A DNA stretch of 15,327 nucleotides from an uncultured Bacteroidota bacterium (GTDB lineage Bacteria; Bacteroidota; Bacteroidia; Chitinophagales; Chitinophagaceae), in NCBI GenBank assembly GCA_903906615.1, contig CAIVKT010000067.1, positions 1 to 15,327 on the forward strand, given 5' to 3'. This document shows positions 1 through 6,007 of this stretch, one piece after another. The first letter of the stretch is position 1. Each line of letters opens with the position of its first letter. The notes beneath the pieces were generated by a model. The model was not told the origin of the DNA and did not search any database. It worked only from the letters and a program-made list of their open reading frames with translations. The translations under genes and the position numbers were made by a program.

Positions 1-1
1 A

Positions 2-55
2 CCTAACAGCTACACCAACTCTACCGCGGTTCCGGTAACTGTTAACTACAACTAA
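2..55 (+). CDS. C-terminal tail of an unidentified upstream protein (partial)
   Basis: Frame 2 is open from the window edge and gives a 17-residue tail rich in Asn, Thr and Val (ending PVTVNYN) before a TAA stop at 53-55. A strong rightward terminator follows about 65 nt later, as expected for the end of a rightward gene. The alternating polar/hydrophobic ending would suit a beta-strand in a secreted or outer-membrane protein, but this is too short to identify. The other two forward frames stop earlier or look less protein-like. Confidence 0.35.
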   Translation, partial: PNSYTNSTAVPVTVNYN

Positions 56-120
56 TCTAACTTAAAAGTCGAAAGTTAATCGTTCGATAAACTCACGACA
101 ACTTTAAAGTTTTTTCATAG

Positions 121-150
121 AACGCCCCGCAATTGCGGGGCGTTTCTCTT
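121..150 (+). terminator. Rho-independent terminator
   Basis: Positions 121-144 are a perfect 24-bp palindrome with a G+C-rich core (GCCCCGC, AATT, GCGGGGC), followed by the T-rich run TTTCTCTTT. It fits termination of the rightward gene ending at 55. It also lies 39 nt beyond the end of the leftward PspC gene and could stop that transcript too, because a T-rich run exists on the other strand only after several bases. Confidence 0.85.
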
Positions 151-182
151 TATGCAGGAAGCATTTACTGTACGAATGCATA

Positions 183-878
183 TTATTTCTTCTTGCTGAA
201 AAAGTCTTTCAGCTCGCGGCTCATTTGCTCGCCTCTTTTTTTGAGGTCTTGCAACTCGTTGCCCACATTGCGGCTGATGTCGTGAAACGTAACGGGGTTG
301 CCGTTGTTCATGTTAAAGAGTTCCTCCCTACTTTTGGCCACCGGTATCACTATCCACGCTATGATATAGGTAAGGAACCCGATACCGAACGTGAGCAGCA
401 ACACCACCATCACTAAGCGGATGATGATGGGGTCTATATCAAAGTAGTGAGCTACGCCGCTGCATACACCGCCAAACACTTTATCATACGGGTCGCGCAG
501 CAGGCGGTCGTGCGAATAGGGGTATTGCCGCCCCTGGTTGGCGCTCTGCCATCCGCCGCCGGGGTTAGTACGGTTGCTTTGCTGCCATCCGCCGCTGCTG
601 CTTGTTGCGCCCGATGCGTGATCACGCAGGTCGCTCGCCGAGCCAAGGGTGTCTATCACTTTCTGCACATCGGCTCTGTCTATGGCCGGCACACCGCCTT
701 GCAGGCGTATGGCAAACAGCTCGGCTATGCGGTTCTCTATGTCTTCTATGATCTCCCGCCCGTCGTCGCCCACAAACTGGCGCTCCAGGGAGTTGAGATA
801 ATCTTTAAGTACGGTATAGGCATCTTCTTCTATAGGCAATACCTGTCTTGCGATGTTTATCTGGATGATACGTTGCAT
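183..878 (-). CDS. PspC-domain membrane protein
   Basis: This 231-residue protein carries a PspC domain at about residues 125-181. The domain begins with the basic RLLRDPYDKVFGGVCSG stretch and runs into one hydrophobic helix at about 153-180. The N-terminal 85 residues are predicted helical and acidic, with a repeated I/L-E-D-I-E pattern. A Gly/Ser/Gln-rich linker (88-120) joins the two parts, and a charged helix (about 200-231) follows the membrane segment. PspC proteins act at the inner membrane and are linked to envelope stress in proteobacteria; the role of this longer Bacteroidota form is inferred. It starts 23 nt after the stop of the PadR gene, so the two are very probably co-transcribed and PadR-controlled. 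No Shine-Dalgarno site is seen, which is normal for the phylum. Confidence 0.9.
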   Translation of the reverse strand: MQRIIQINIARQVLPIEEDAYTVLKDYLNSLERQFVGDDGREIIEDIENRIAELFAIRLQGGVPAIDRADVQKVIDTLGSASDLRDHASGATSSSGGWQQSNRTNPGGGWQSANQGRQYPYSHDRLLRDPYDKVFGGVCSGVAHYFDIDPIIIRLVMVVLLLTFGIGFLTYIIAWIVIPVAKSREELFNMNNGNPVTFHDISRNVGNELQDLKKRGEQMSRELKDFFSKKK

Positions 879-901
879 GAAATTGTTTTTTGTGGTTATG
901 G

Positions 902-1234
902 TTATAATGAAACTGTGAGGTCATTTACTGCTTTGCTGAGTTCGTCCCACGTGGTGCGCAGCTGCTCATAAAATTTGAGCCCCTCTGCAGTGAGCGTATA
1001 ATACTTGCGGGGTGGCCCGCTGAGCGACTCCTCCCACCGGTAGCTGAGCATTTCTGCATTCTTCAGCCGGGTGAGGAGGGGATATAGTGTGCCTTCCAGC
1101 ACCACCAGTTTAGATCCCTTCAGTTGCTCTAATATATCACTGGGGTAGGCCTCCTGCTGGCGCTGTATAATGCCCAGTATGCACAGATCCAGCAAGCCCT
1201 TTCTCATTTGCGATTCCGTATTCTCTATTGCCAT
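902..1234 (-). CDS. PadR-family transcriptional regulator
   Basis: This 110-residue winged-helix regulator has the PadR layout: an N-terminal helix with MRKGLLDLCILGII (10-23), YPSDILEQL (30-38), the recognition region EGTLYPLLTRLKNAEML (47-63), and the wing GPPRKYYTLTAEG (73-85). The length matches the short PadR subfamily with a single C-terminal helix. I chose the ATG at 1234 because the promoter and operator lie directly upstream; an ATG farther upstream at 1312 would place the coding start above the promoter and add residues unlike PadR. The family are homodimeric repressors that often respond to small molecules or stress and control a neighbouring membrane protein. Here the immediate target is probably its own operon with the PspC gene. 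Confidence 0.93.
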   Translation of the reverse strand: MAIENTESQMRKGLLDLCILGIIQRQQEAYPSDILEQLKGSKLVVLEGTLYPLLTRLKNAEMLSYRWEESLSGPPRKYYTLTAEGLKFYEQLRTTWDELSKAVNDLTVSL

Positions 1235-1252
1235 TGCGCTTCGATTTCGGCA

Positions 1253-1282
1253 CAAAGGTAGGCAAACTATGGTATTATGCAA
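1253..1282 (-). promoter_or_regulatory. Bacteroidota-type promoter of the padR-pspC operon
   Basis: Read on the minus strand there is TTG (1282-1280), 19 nt, then TACCTTTG (1260-1253). This fits the known Bacteroidota promoter pattern with elements centred near -33 and -7. Transcription would start near 1246, about 12 nt before the chosen ATG at 1234, which supports that start. Confidence 0.75.
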
Positions 1283-1290
1283 TACATAGT
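1266..1290. promoter_or_regulatory. Inverted-repeat operator, probably for PadR
   Basis: Nested arms ACTAT/ATAGT (1266-1270 with 1286-1290) and GTATT/AATAC (1272-1276 with 1281-1285) make a near-perfect 10-bp dyad; only G1271 is extra. The dyad covers the -33 element of the padR promoter, so a bound repressor would block RNA polymerase. PadR sites of the ATGT-N8-ACAT type are known and the arms here are similar. That PadR binds it is inference from position and shape. Confidence 0.6.
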
Positions 1291-1356
1291 ACCTTGTTTT
1301 GTGAAAAATCACGTCTTTGGGGTGGTATTACCGGATGAAAGAAGGAGTTTTTTACA

Positions 1357-1364
1357 TATTTTTG
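1357..1364 (+). promoter_or_regulatory. Possible -7 element for the small protein/nucleotidyltransferase pair
   Basis: TATTTTTG matches TAnnTTTG and would start transcription near 1371, about 20 nt before the TTG start codon chosen at 1391. No good -33 TTG lies at the expected distance, so this is weak. Confidence 0.3.
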
Positions 1365-1390
1365 TAGGAATACGTGAAACCGACCTTATT

Positions 1391-1591
1391 TTGGAAGAAA
1401 AATTTCGTTTAGACCGCACCGCATTTAAAGCCACTACCGCCGGGGAAGCAGATGACCATGTAACAGAATGGCGGGATAAAACACCGGGAGAAAGGCTGGC
1501 GGCTGCGTGGTTTCTTATCAACCAGGTATATGGCACCACTTCAAAGACAAAAGTAGATAGAACGGTATTTTCAAAAAGGAGAAGAGAATGA
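1391..1591 (+). CDS. Small partner protein of a minimal nucleotidyltransferase
   Basis: This 66-residue charged protein has a central KTPGERLAAAWFLINQVYG helix (30-48) and a C-terminal KVDRTVFSKRRRE motif (54-66). I recognise this pattern from small hypothetical proteins encoded directly upstream of nucleotidyltransferase-like genes in Bacteroidota; the function is not established. Its stop codon overlaps the start of the next gene in an ATGA (1588-1591), implying translational coupling. I chose the TTG at 1391 because the reading frame becomes protein-like only from there and a possible -7 element lies 27 nt upstream. The in-frame ATG at 1277 would begin inside the divergent padR promoter and operator. 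The start is uncertain and the frame is well supported. It may be one half of a toxin-antitoxin-like pair. Confidence 0.7.
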   Translation: MEEKFRLDRTAFKATTAGEADDHVTEWRDKTPGERLAAAWFLINQVYGTTSKTKVDRTVFSKRRRE

Positions 1592-2043
1592 TCAATATTT
1601 TTAACGATGATTTCAGGGATTTTATAGGCTGTTTTAATAAACATAATGTGGAGTATATTTTGGTCGGAGGTATGGCTGTGATCCTAAATGGTTATATCAG
1701 GACAACAGGCGATATGGATGTCTGGGTAAAAAAAACACCAGGAAATTACAAAGCGATCGTTACTGCATTTTATGAATTTGGAATGCCGGTTTTTGATATG
1801 GTCGAAGAGAAATTCCTGGATGATAAATTTGACGTGTGGAGTTTTGGTCGCGATCCTGCGAGAATAGATCTGATGACAGAAGTAAAAGGCCTCGATTTTG
1901 ACGAGGTGTATGAAATAGCCCAATACTATACGGAAGAAGGGGTCACGTTCCGGTTTTTACACATGAATAGCCTCATTGCCGCCAAAAGGGCATCGGGCAG
2001 GTACAGAGACCTTGATGATATAGAGCAGTTGGGAAAGAAATAA
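1588..2043 (+). CDS. Nucleotidyltransferase-fold protein (DUF6036/AbiEii-like)
   Basis: This 151-residue protein has the signature of a minimal nucleotidyltransferase: LVGGMAVILNGY (25-36), then RTTGDMDVWV (38-47) with the metal-binding pair D42 and D44, and a third acidic residue D94 in ARIDLMT. The C-terminal segment SLIAAKRASGRYRDLDDIEQL (128-148) matches the substrate-binding helix typical of these stand-alone enzymes. All catalytic residues are present, so it is probably active. Related proteins act as antitoxins or toxins in two-gene systems by moving nucleotides onto a partner or RNA; which applies here cannot be told. It overlaps the upstream small gene by 4 nt. The coding sequence is more A+T-rich than most neighbours (21 of 60 G or C at 1741-1800), which may point to transfer. 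Confidence 0.85.
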   Translation: MINIFNDDFRDFIGCFNKHNVEYILVGGMAVILNGYIRTTGDMDVWVKKTPGNYKAIVTAFYEFGMPVFDMVEEKFLDDKFDVWSFGRDPARIDLMTEVKGLDFDEVYEIAQYYTEEGVTFRFLHMNSLIAAKRASGRYRDLDDIEQLGKK

Positions 2044-2066
2044 GTTTACTATAAAAACACCCCAAA

Positions 2067-3215
2067 ATGAAAAAGACGATCAACCTCATCCTGCCTGCAC
2101 TATTGCTCTTAGTGAGTGTACACACAGATGCACAATACAAGCACAGAAAGGCCGATGCCCATGCGCCCGGGGAGGATATATACAGGCACTATACCGGTAC
2201 TATCGATGGCAGAAAAATTGCGCTCGACCTGAGATGGGGGTGGCAGGGTGGGTCAAATTACGGAGGCAGTACTTATTATTATACCGATGAGCCGGGCAAT
2301 CATTCTTTCGATATCTATGAGCCGGAAACATTTGACCATGATGCAACCTTAAACGCAAAAGATGTTATAATAACGCAGTTCGGCCAAATGTTTGGAGACA
2401 GGGATGTTCCATCTCCCAAATGGCAATTTACTTTAAACGGCAACAAACTTAATGGTACGTGGGTAAGCGCTGATGGCATCACTAACGCTACTGTTGCATT
2501 GACAGAAGATTACAGTAACTCTTACCCGATGGATCTGGTTATATTCAGGGATTCGATTTACTACAAAAGCGAAACAAACTCAATGCCTGCAAATGGTATT
2601 TTTACTTATTCAGCGCCATCTTCATCCTGTAACAGTAATGACGGTAATTTTATTAAAAGAGCAGAGTTCAGATTTTTGCATGGTAATGGTGAATACAACG
2701 AACCTACAGACGTGTTGACCAAAAAGTATGCAAAGGCTTTGTTTGCTAAAAATATAAAGACCTATGCAGATACTGCAATTAAAAAGTCCGACAAAGCTGC
2801 TTTTGGTATGTGTTCACTGATGCCGGTATACAACGATGAGGGCCTGCTGGTATTAAAGGAATCGCACAGTGTTAATTTTACGAATGAACAAGTGGCCTAT
2901 TTATGCCTCGATGTACGCAATCAAAAGCAACTGGAGCTGAAAGATATGCTGGTGGCTAACACTAACGTGCTTTCTCCTTTACTGGAAAAGGAGCTTAGAA
3001 AAAAATACAAGCTTGACCCATCAAAAGACCTTAAAACATGGCTGCTCAAAAGTAAGATACCCGTTACCTCAAATGCCTATCCGGCACATAAAGGGATTGT
3101 ATTTACATACAACCCCGGGGAGCTATTGCCAAACGATAATGTAGACATATTTCTTTCTTATGATGATCTGAGAAATTTGCTGACAGAAGACTTCAAAAAA
3201 CGCATAGGCATGTGA
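2067..3215 (+). CDS. Secreted protein with C-terminal DUF3298-like domain
   Basis: This 382-residue protein starts with a signal peptide (KK, a leucine-rich core, cleavage expected after residue 22 at TDA-QY), so it is exported. From about residue 276 it matches the pattern I associate with DUF3298, which is also found in the RsiV anti-sigma factor and is thought to have a lysozyme-inhibitor-like fold: LELKDML, then LLEKELRKKYKL, then GIVFTYNPGELLPNDNVDIFLSYDDLRNLL. The first half (about 30-170) is rich in Gly, Tyr and Asn with strand-like spacing (YTGTIDGRKIALDLRW, WQFTLNGNKLNGTW) and is not recognised. There is no transmembrane helix after the signal, so an anti-sigma role is unlikely; a periplasmic or surface protein is inferred. 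It begins 23 nt after the nucleotidyltransferase stop with no separate promoter visible. Confidence 0.8.
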   Translation: MKKTINLILPALLLLVSVHTDAQYKHRKADAHAPGEDIYRHYTGTIDGRKIALDLRWGWQGGSNYGGSTYYYTDEPGNHSFDIYEPETFDHDATLNAKDVIITQFGQMFGDRDVPSPKWQFTLNGNKLNGTWVSADGITNATVALTEDYSNSYPMDLVIFRDSIYYKSETNSMPANGIFTYSAPSSSCNSNDGNFIKRAEFRFLHGNGEYNEPTDVLTKKYAKALFAKNIKTYADTAIKKSDKAAFGMCSLMPVYNDEGLLVLKESHSVNFTNEQVAYLCLDVRNQKQLELKDMLVANTNVLSPLLEKELRKKYKLDPSKDLKTWLLKSKIPVTSNAYPAHKGIVFTYNPGELLPNDNVDIFLSYDDLRNLLTEDFKKRIGM

Positions 3216-3291
3216 TGACTCCCCCGCAGGCACTGTTTTTGCATGGAATGGATAAACTACCAGCGCTATGCAGCATATTCAATTCATACCA

Positions 3292-3456
3292 ATGGCTACA
3301 AAAGAGATACCTGAAATGCCACAGGAAATGCCACAACAACCGGCCACTTCCCCGGAGGTAGAACCAATACCGGAAGAAAAGCCGGTAATACCCGAGCGCC
3401 CTGAGGTAACACCCGGCAAAGAAACACCTACGGTTATACCTATCAGGAAAAGCTAA
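3292..3456 (+). CDS. Small Pro/Glu-rich protein
   Basis: This 54-residue protein is made almost wholly of Pro, Glu, Thr and hydrophobic residues in short repeats such as EIPEMPQEMPQ and PEVEPIPEEKPVIPERPEVTP. It is expected to be disordered and extended. No signal peptide or membrane segment is seen. An earlier in-frame ATG at 3268 would add eight residues; I chose 3292 because the biased composition begins there. Tiny proteins of this composition are frequent and uncharacterised in Bacteroidota. There is no clear promoter in the 76 nt upstream. The repeat-like composition could also arise by chance, so the confidence is moderate. Confidence 0.5.
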   Translation: MATKEIPEMPQEMPQQPATSPEVEPIPEEKPVIPERPEVTPGKETPTVIPIRKS

Positions 3457-3487
3457 CATTATATTTTGCGCAGCACAGCCACGCTGT

Positions 3488-3560
3488 TAGCCACGGCTTT
3501 TAAGCCTTGGTATATGAAAATAATGTTGGCTTTAGCCAAAATTCTCGCGAGGGATTTTAA
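3488..3560 (-). repeat. REP-like hairpin element, copy A
   Basis: Read on the minus strand the element runs AAATCCC, a CTCGCGAG palindrome, GGCTAAAGCCAACA (3537-3524), and CCAAGGCTTAAAAGCCGTGG (3510-3491), ending GTGGCTA. It forms two clear hairpins: TTGGC-TTTA-GCCAA (3526-3539) and one at 3491-3510 with a single mismatch. The same parts occur in the same order in the copy at 9988-10072, with nearly equal spacing (20 then 27 nt here, 21 then 27 nt there). It sits between two convergent small genes, the usual place for REP sequences, and may also help to end both transcripts. Confidence 0.7.
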
Positions 3561-3586
3561 GCAGCCACGAGGCGTATATAGGGATA

Positions 3587-3733
3587 TTAGCTTCTCACCG
3601 TTTTGCGCATCTTATTTTTCAGCGAGCTTATTTTGTCTTTAGTATCCTGTTTTAGTACCAATGCGCAATTCTCTACCAACAGCCCGCCTATAATGCCTAT
3701 AACCCCGTATACCAATAACCTTGATGCTTTCAT
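3587..3733 (-). CDS. Small single-span membrane protein
   Basis: This 48-residue protein has one hydrophobic segment with small-residue spacing (LLVYGVIGIIGGLLVE, residues 6-21). A lysine-rich tail follows, ending KDKISSLKNKMRKTVRS and likely helical in the cytoplasm. The shape recalls YtxH-type or other small stress-associated membrane proteins, but I cannot assign a family. I chose the ATG at 3733 because the A-rich CAAAAAACACATTT stretch directly upstream resembles leaders in this phylum. An upstream in-frame ATG at 3772 would add 13 residues. It faces the Pro/Glu-rich gene with repeat copy A between them and diverges from the GlcD-family gene 85 nt away. Confidence 0.55.
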   Translation of the reverse strand: MKASRLLVYGVIGIIGGLLVENCALVLKQDTKDKISSLKNKMRKTVRS

Positions 3734-3818
3734 AAATGTGTTTTTTGGTTGAATACCTAAAAACCCTGCCAAGGGGATATGTGGTATATTTTATGCGGTA
3801 TTTCCTCATCTTTGCACC

Positions 3819-5237
3819 ATGCCGTTCCAAAAAATACGATCTGAGGATATCGCTTTCTTCAAAACCATACTGGAAGACAAATATGTGCTGGCCGATGACG
3901 AGAACCTCGCCCGCTGCGCCAGCGACCAGACCGAAGACCTGCACTACCTGCCCGAGCTGGTGCTACAGCCCCGCACTGCCGCGGAGATAAGCAGCATTAT
4001 GAAACATTGCAATACCCACAACATACCTGTAACCCCACGTGGCGCAGGCACGGGCCTCAGCGGCGGCGCATTGCCCGTGCATGGCGGCGTGCTGCTGGAT
4101 ATGAAGCGCTTCAACGAGATACTGGATGTGGACAAGCGCAATTTCCAGGTAACTACAGAGCCGGGCGTAATAACACAGGAGCTACAGGAACAGCTGAAAG
4201 CCGAAGGGCTTTTTTATCCCGTAGACCCTGCCAGTAAAGGCTCTTGTTTTATTGGCGGCAATGTGGCCGAGAACTCGGGCGGGCCAAGGGCGGTAAAGTA
4301 TGGCGTAGTAAAGGACTATGTGCTGAACCTGGAAATGGTATTGCCCAATGGCGAGGTAATATGGACGGGCGCCAATGTGCTGAAAAACGCTACCGGCTAC
4401 AACCTCACCCAACTGGTGGTGGGCAGCGAAGGCACGCTGGGTATCATCACAAAAATTGTATTGCGATTGATACCTGCCGTGAAGCACGACCTGCTGCTGT
4501 TGGTGCCTTTCCGTAAGGCAGTGGAGGCATGTGCCGCCGTGAATGCGATCTTCCTGGCGGGCTACACACCTTCCGCGTTGGAGTTTATGGAGCGCGATGC
4601 GCTGGAGTGGTCTATGAAATATGTGCAGTCTGGCGGAGTCCCGATAGCTATCGGAATGCAGGAAGATATAGCCGCCCACTTGCTGATAGAAGTAGACGGC
4701 AACCATATGGACGAGTTGTACCGCGATGCCGAAGCCATAGCGCAACTGGTGCAGCAGTATGATATAGGCGAGGTGCTCTTTGCCGACAGCCACGAACAAA
4801 AGCAAATGCTGTGGACACTGCGCCGCAAGGTGGGTGAGGCCGTAAAAAGCAATTCGATATACAAAGAAGAAGATACAGTGGTGCCACGGGCCGAACTGCC
4901 CGAGCTGTTACAGATCATCAAAGACCTGGGCAGGGAATATGGTTTTCAGTCGGTATGCTATGGCCATGCCGGCGATGGCAACCTGCATGTGAACATTGTA
5001 AAGGGCAATATGAGCGATGAGGACTGGCAGCACCGGCTTCCGCAGGGTATCCGCAAGCTGTTCAAAGAAGTGGTGCGTATGGGCGGCACTATATCCGGCG
5101 AGCATGGCATAGGCTTGGTGCAGCGGGAATACATGGATATTGCCTTCAGCAGCGTGCAAATGGGGCTGATGCGGCAGATAAAGAATGTTTTTGACCCTAA
5201 TGGCATATTAAACCCAGGCAAGATATTAATGTCATAA
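3819..5237 (+). CDS. glcD: FAD-linked oxidase, GlcD family (2-hydroxyacid dehydrogenase type)
   Basis: This 472-residue flavoprotein has the PCMH-type FAD-binding domain followed by the FAD-oxidase C-terminal domain. Visible motifs are PRGAGTGLSGG (73-83) for FAD pyrophosphate binding, the conserved GGNVAENSGGPRAVKYG block, LVVGSEGTLGI, CYGHAGDGNLHVN (380-392) with probable catalytic histidines, GEHGIG (427-432), and the closing FDPNGILNPGKI. The length is normal for glycolate oxidase subunit GlcD and D-lactate dehydrogenase relatives, which oxidise 2-hydroxyacids to 2-oxoacids in the cytoplasm or at the membrane. The exact substrate cannot be read. No GlcE or GlcF partner is adjacent, so the symbol names the family and not a proven glycolate oxidase. 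A CATCTTTG sequence (3807-3814) just before the ATG resembles a -7 element, which would give a nearly leaderless message. Confidence 0.92.
   Translation: MPFQKIRSEDIAFFKTILEDKYVLADDENLARCASDQTEDLHYLPELVLQPRTAAEISSIMKHCNTHNIPVTPRGAGTGLSGGALPVHGGVLLDMKRFNEILDVDKRNFQVTTEPGVITQELQEQLKAEGLFYPVDPASKGSCFIGGNVAENSGGPRAVKYGVVKDYVLNLEMVLPNGEVIWTGANVLKNATGYNLTQLVVGSEGTLGIITKIVLRLIPAVKHDLLLLVPFRKAVEACAAVNAIFLAGYTPSALEFMERDALEWSMKYVQSGGVPIAIGMQEDIAAHLLIEVDGNHMDELYRDAEAIAQLVQQYDIGEVLFADSHEQKQMLWTLRRKVGEAVKSNSIYKEEDTVVPRAELPELLQIIKDLGREYGFQSVCYGHAGDGNLHVNIVKGNMSDEDWQHRLPQGIRKLFKEVVRMGGTISGEHGIGLVQREYMDIAFSSVQMGLMRQIKNVFDPNGILNPGKILMS
4639..4656. repeat. Palindrome shared with the intergenic repeat, inside glcD
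   Basis: TCCCGATAGCTATCGGAA differs at one base from the perfect 18-bp palindrome at 10048-10065. Here it lies in the coding sequence and reads V-P-I-A-I-G from residue 274 onward, preserving the frame. Confidence 0.7.
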
Positions 5238-5246
5238 GACTAACCT

Positions 5247-5283
5247 AAAAAAGCTATGCGGCTACGCCTTGGATAGTTTTTTT
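5247..5283 (+). terminator. Possible terminator after the GlcD-family gene
   Basis: A run of six A and CTAT (5247-5257, with one unpaired G) can pair with ATAG and a run of seven T (5273-5283). A small GCG-GCTA-CGC stem forms inside. The stem is weak but the U-run is strong. It starts 10 nt after the glcD stop. Confidence 0.45.
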
Positions 5284-5295
5284 ATAGTAACTTTG
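5269..5295 (+). promoter_or_regulatory. Promoter of the outer-membrane-type protein gene
   Basis: TTG (5269-5271) is followed after 16 nt by TAACTTTG (5288-5295), a full match to the -7 consensus with a slightly short spacer. The start would be near 5302, about 12 nt before the ATG at 5314. Confidence 0.55.
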
Positions 5296-5313
5296 AACAT
5301 ATAAACTATTTCT

Positions 5314-5943
5314 ATGAAGAAGATCATGCTGATCGTGTTGCTGTTTACTGCTTACAATTACGCCTCGGCGCAGGATGTATATACCAGCTCGGGCAAGCAG
5401 GGCTACCAAAAGAAAACAAAGAAGACAAAGGGCTACGATCCGGATAAGCTGATTATCGGTGGGGGGCTGAATGCCGGTGTCGGTGGTGGATACGCAGATG
5501 TAGGTCTGTCACCAATGGTCGGGTATAGGTTCACAAATCGGTTTATGGCCGGTGTGGGGTTGGGTTATGAATACTCCCAGGCACCTGATTTTGATTTTTC
5601 AACGTATACTACCACTTATTATGACCGCGAGAATATCATTTATCCCAACCTTTGGGCGAAATTTATTGTGTGGAGGAACTGGTATGTTACCGGCAATTTT
5701 GAGTATGACCTTATTTCGGCTCGGGTTCCATATGCAGACTACAGCACTGGTAGCCTGAATATCGGATCAGAAAAAATAAATGTGAATGTGCCATGTATGT
5801 TGATGGGGGTAGGCCTCAGGCAGCCTCTTGGTGGCCGCGTCTCCGTTTTCATCGAAGCTTTATATGACGTGCTGCAACAGAATTACAGTCCATATTATGG
5901 TCAGTTCCCAATTTTACGGGTAGGCTTTGCAACAGGTCTTTAA
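5314..5943 (+). CDS. Secreted, probable outer-membrane beta-barrel protein
   Basis: This 209-residue protein has a signal peptide (KK, LIVLLF core, cleavage expected after YASA near residue 19) and a short Lys/Thr/Gly-rich linker (about 26-42). From about residue 46 it shows alternating aromatic/small strands typical of an eight-stranded-type barrel: GGGLNAGVGGGYADVGLSPMVGYRF, FMAGVGLGYEY, WYVTGNFEYD, MLMGVGLRQPLGG, VSVFIEALYDV and a terminal ILRVGFATGL. No enzyme motif is visible. The function is unknown; relatives of this form are commonly annotated as outer membrane beta-barrel or porin-family proteins. It has its own promoter and a strong terminator, so it is probably a single-gene unit. 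Confidence 0.75.
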   Translation: MKKIMLIVLLFTAYNYASAQDVYTSSGKQGYQKKTKKTKGYDPDKLIIGGGLNAGVGGGYADVGLSPMVGYRFTNRFMAGVGLGYEYSQAPDFDFSTYTTTYYDRENIIYPNLWAKFIVWRNWYVTGNFEYDLISARVPYADYSTGSLNIGSEKINVNVPCMLMGVGLRQPLGGRVSVFIEALYDVLQQNYSPYYGQFPILRVGFATGL

Positions 5944-5962
5944 TTCAATTCTGTATATCTTT

Positions 5963-5999
5963 ATGCTTTGCCGATCATAATTGGCAAAGCATTTTATTT
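5963..5999 (+). terminator. Rho-independent terminator, directly before the symporter gene
   Basis: ATGCTTTGCC (5963-5972) and GGCAAAGCAT (5983-5992) form a perfect 10-bp stem with a 10-nt loop, followed by TTTATTTTC. It ends transcription of the gene finishing at 5943. Its 3' end is only about 9 nt before the symporter ATG at 6008, so it must also affect how that gene is expressed. Confidence 0.8.
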
Positions 6000-6007
6000 T
6001 CTACTAC

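Noticed and set aside
447..971. 174-codon plus-strand open frame
   Set aside because: It overlaps the PspC and PadR genes in antisense and has no family-like motif.
1309..1644. 111-codon minus-strand open frame
   Set aside because: It is antisense to the small partner protein and overlaps the nucleotidyltransferase start; no start signal is visible.
4182..4805. 207-codon open frame on the minus strand
   Set aside because: It is antisense to the GlcD-family gene; the composition is typical of a shadow frame.
5981..6007. TTG start for the symporter
   Set aside because: It lies in the 3' arm of a terminator hairpin and the extra nine residues are not needed for the first helix.
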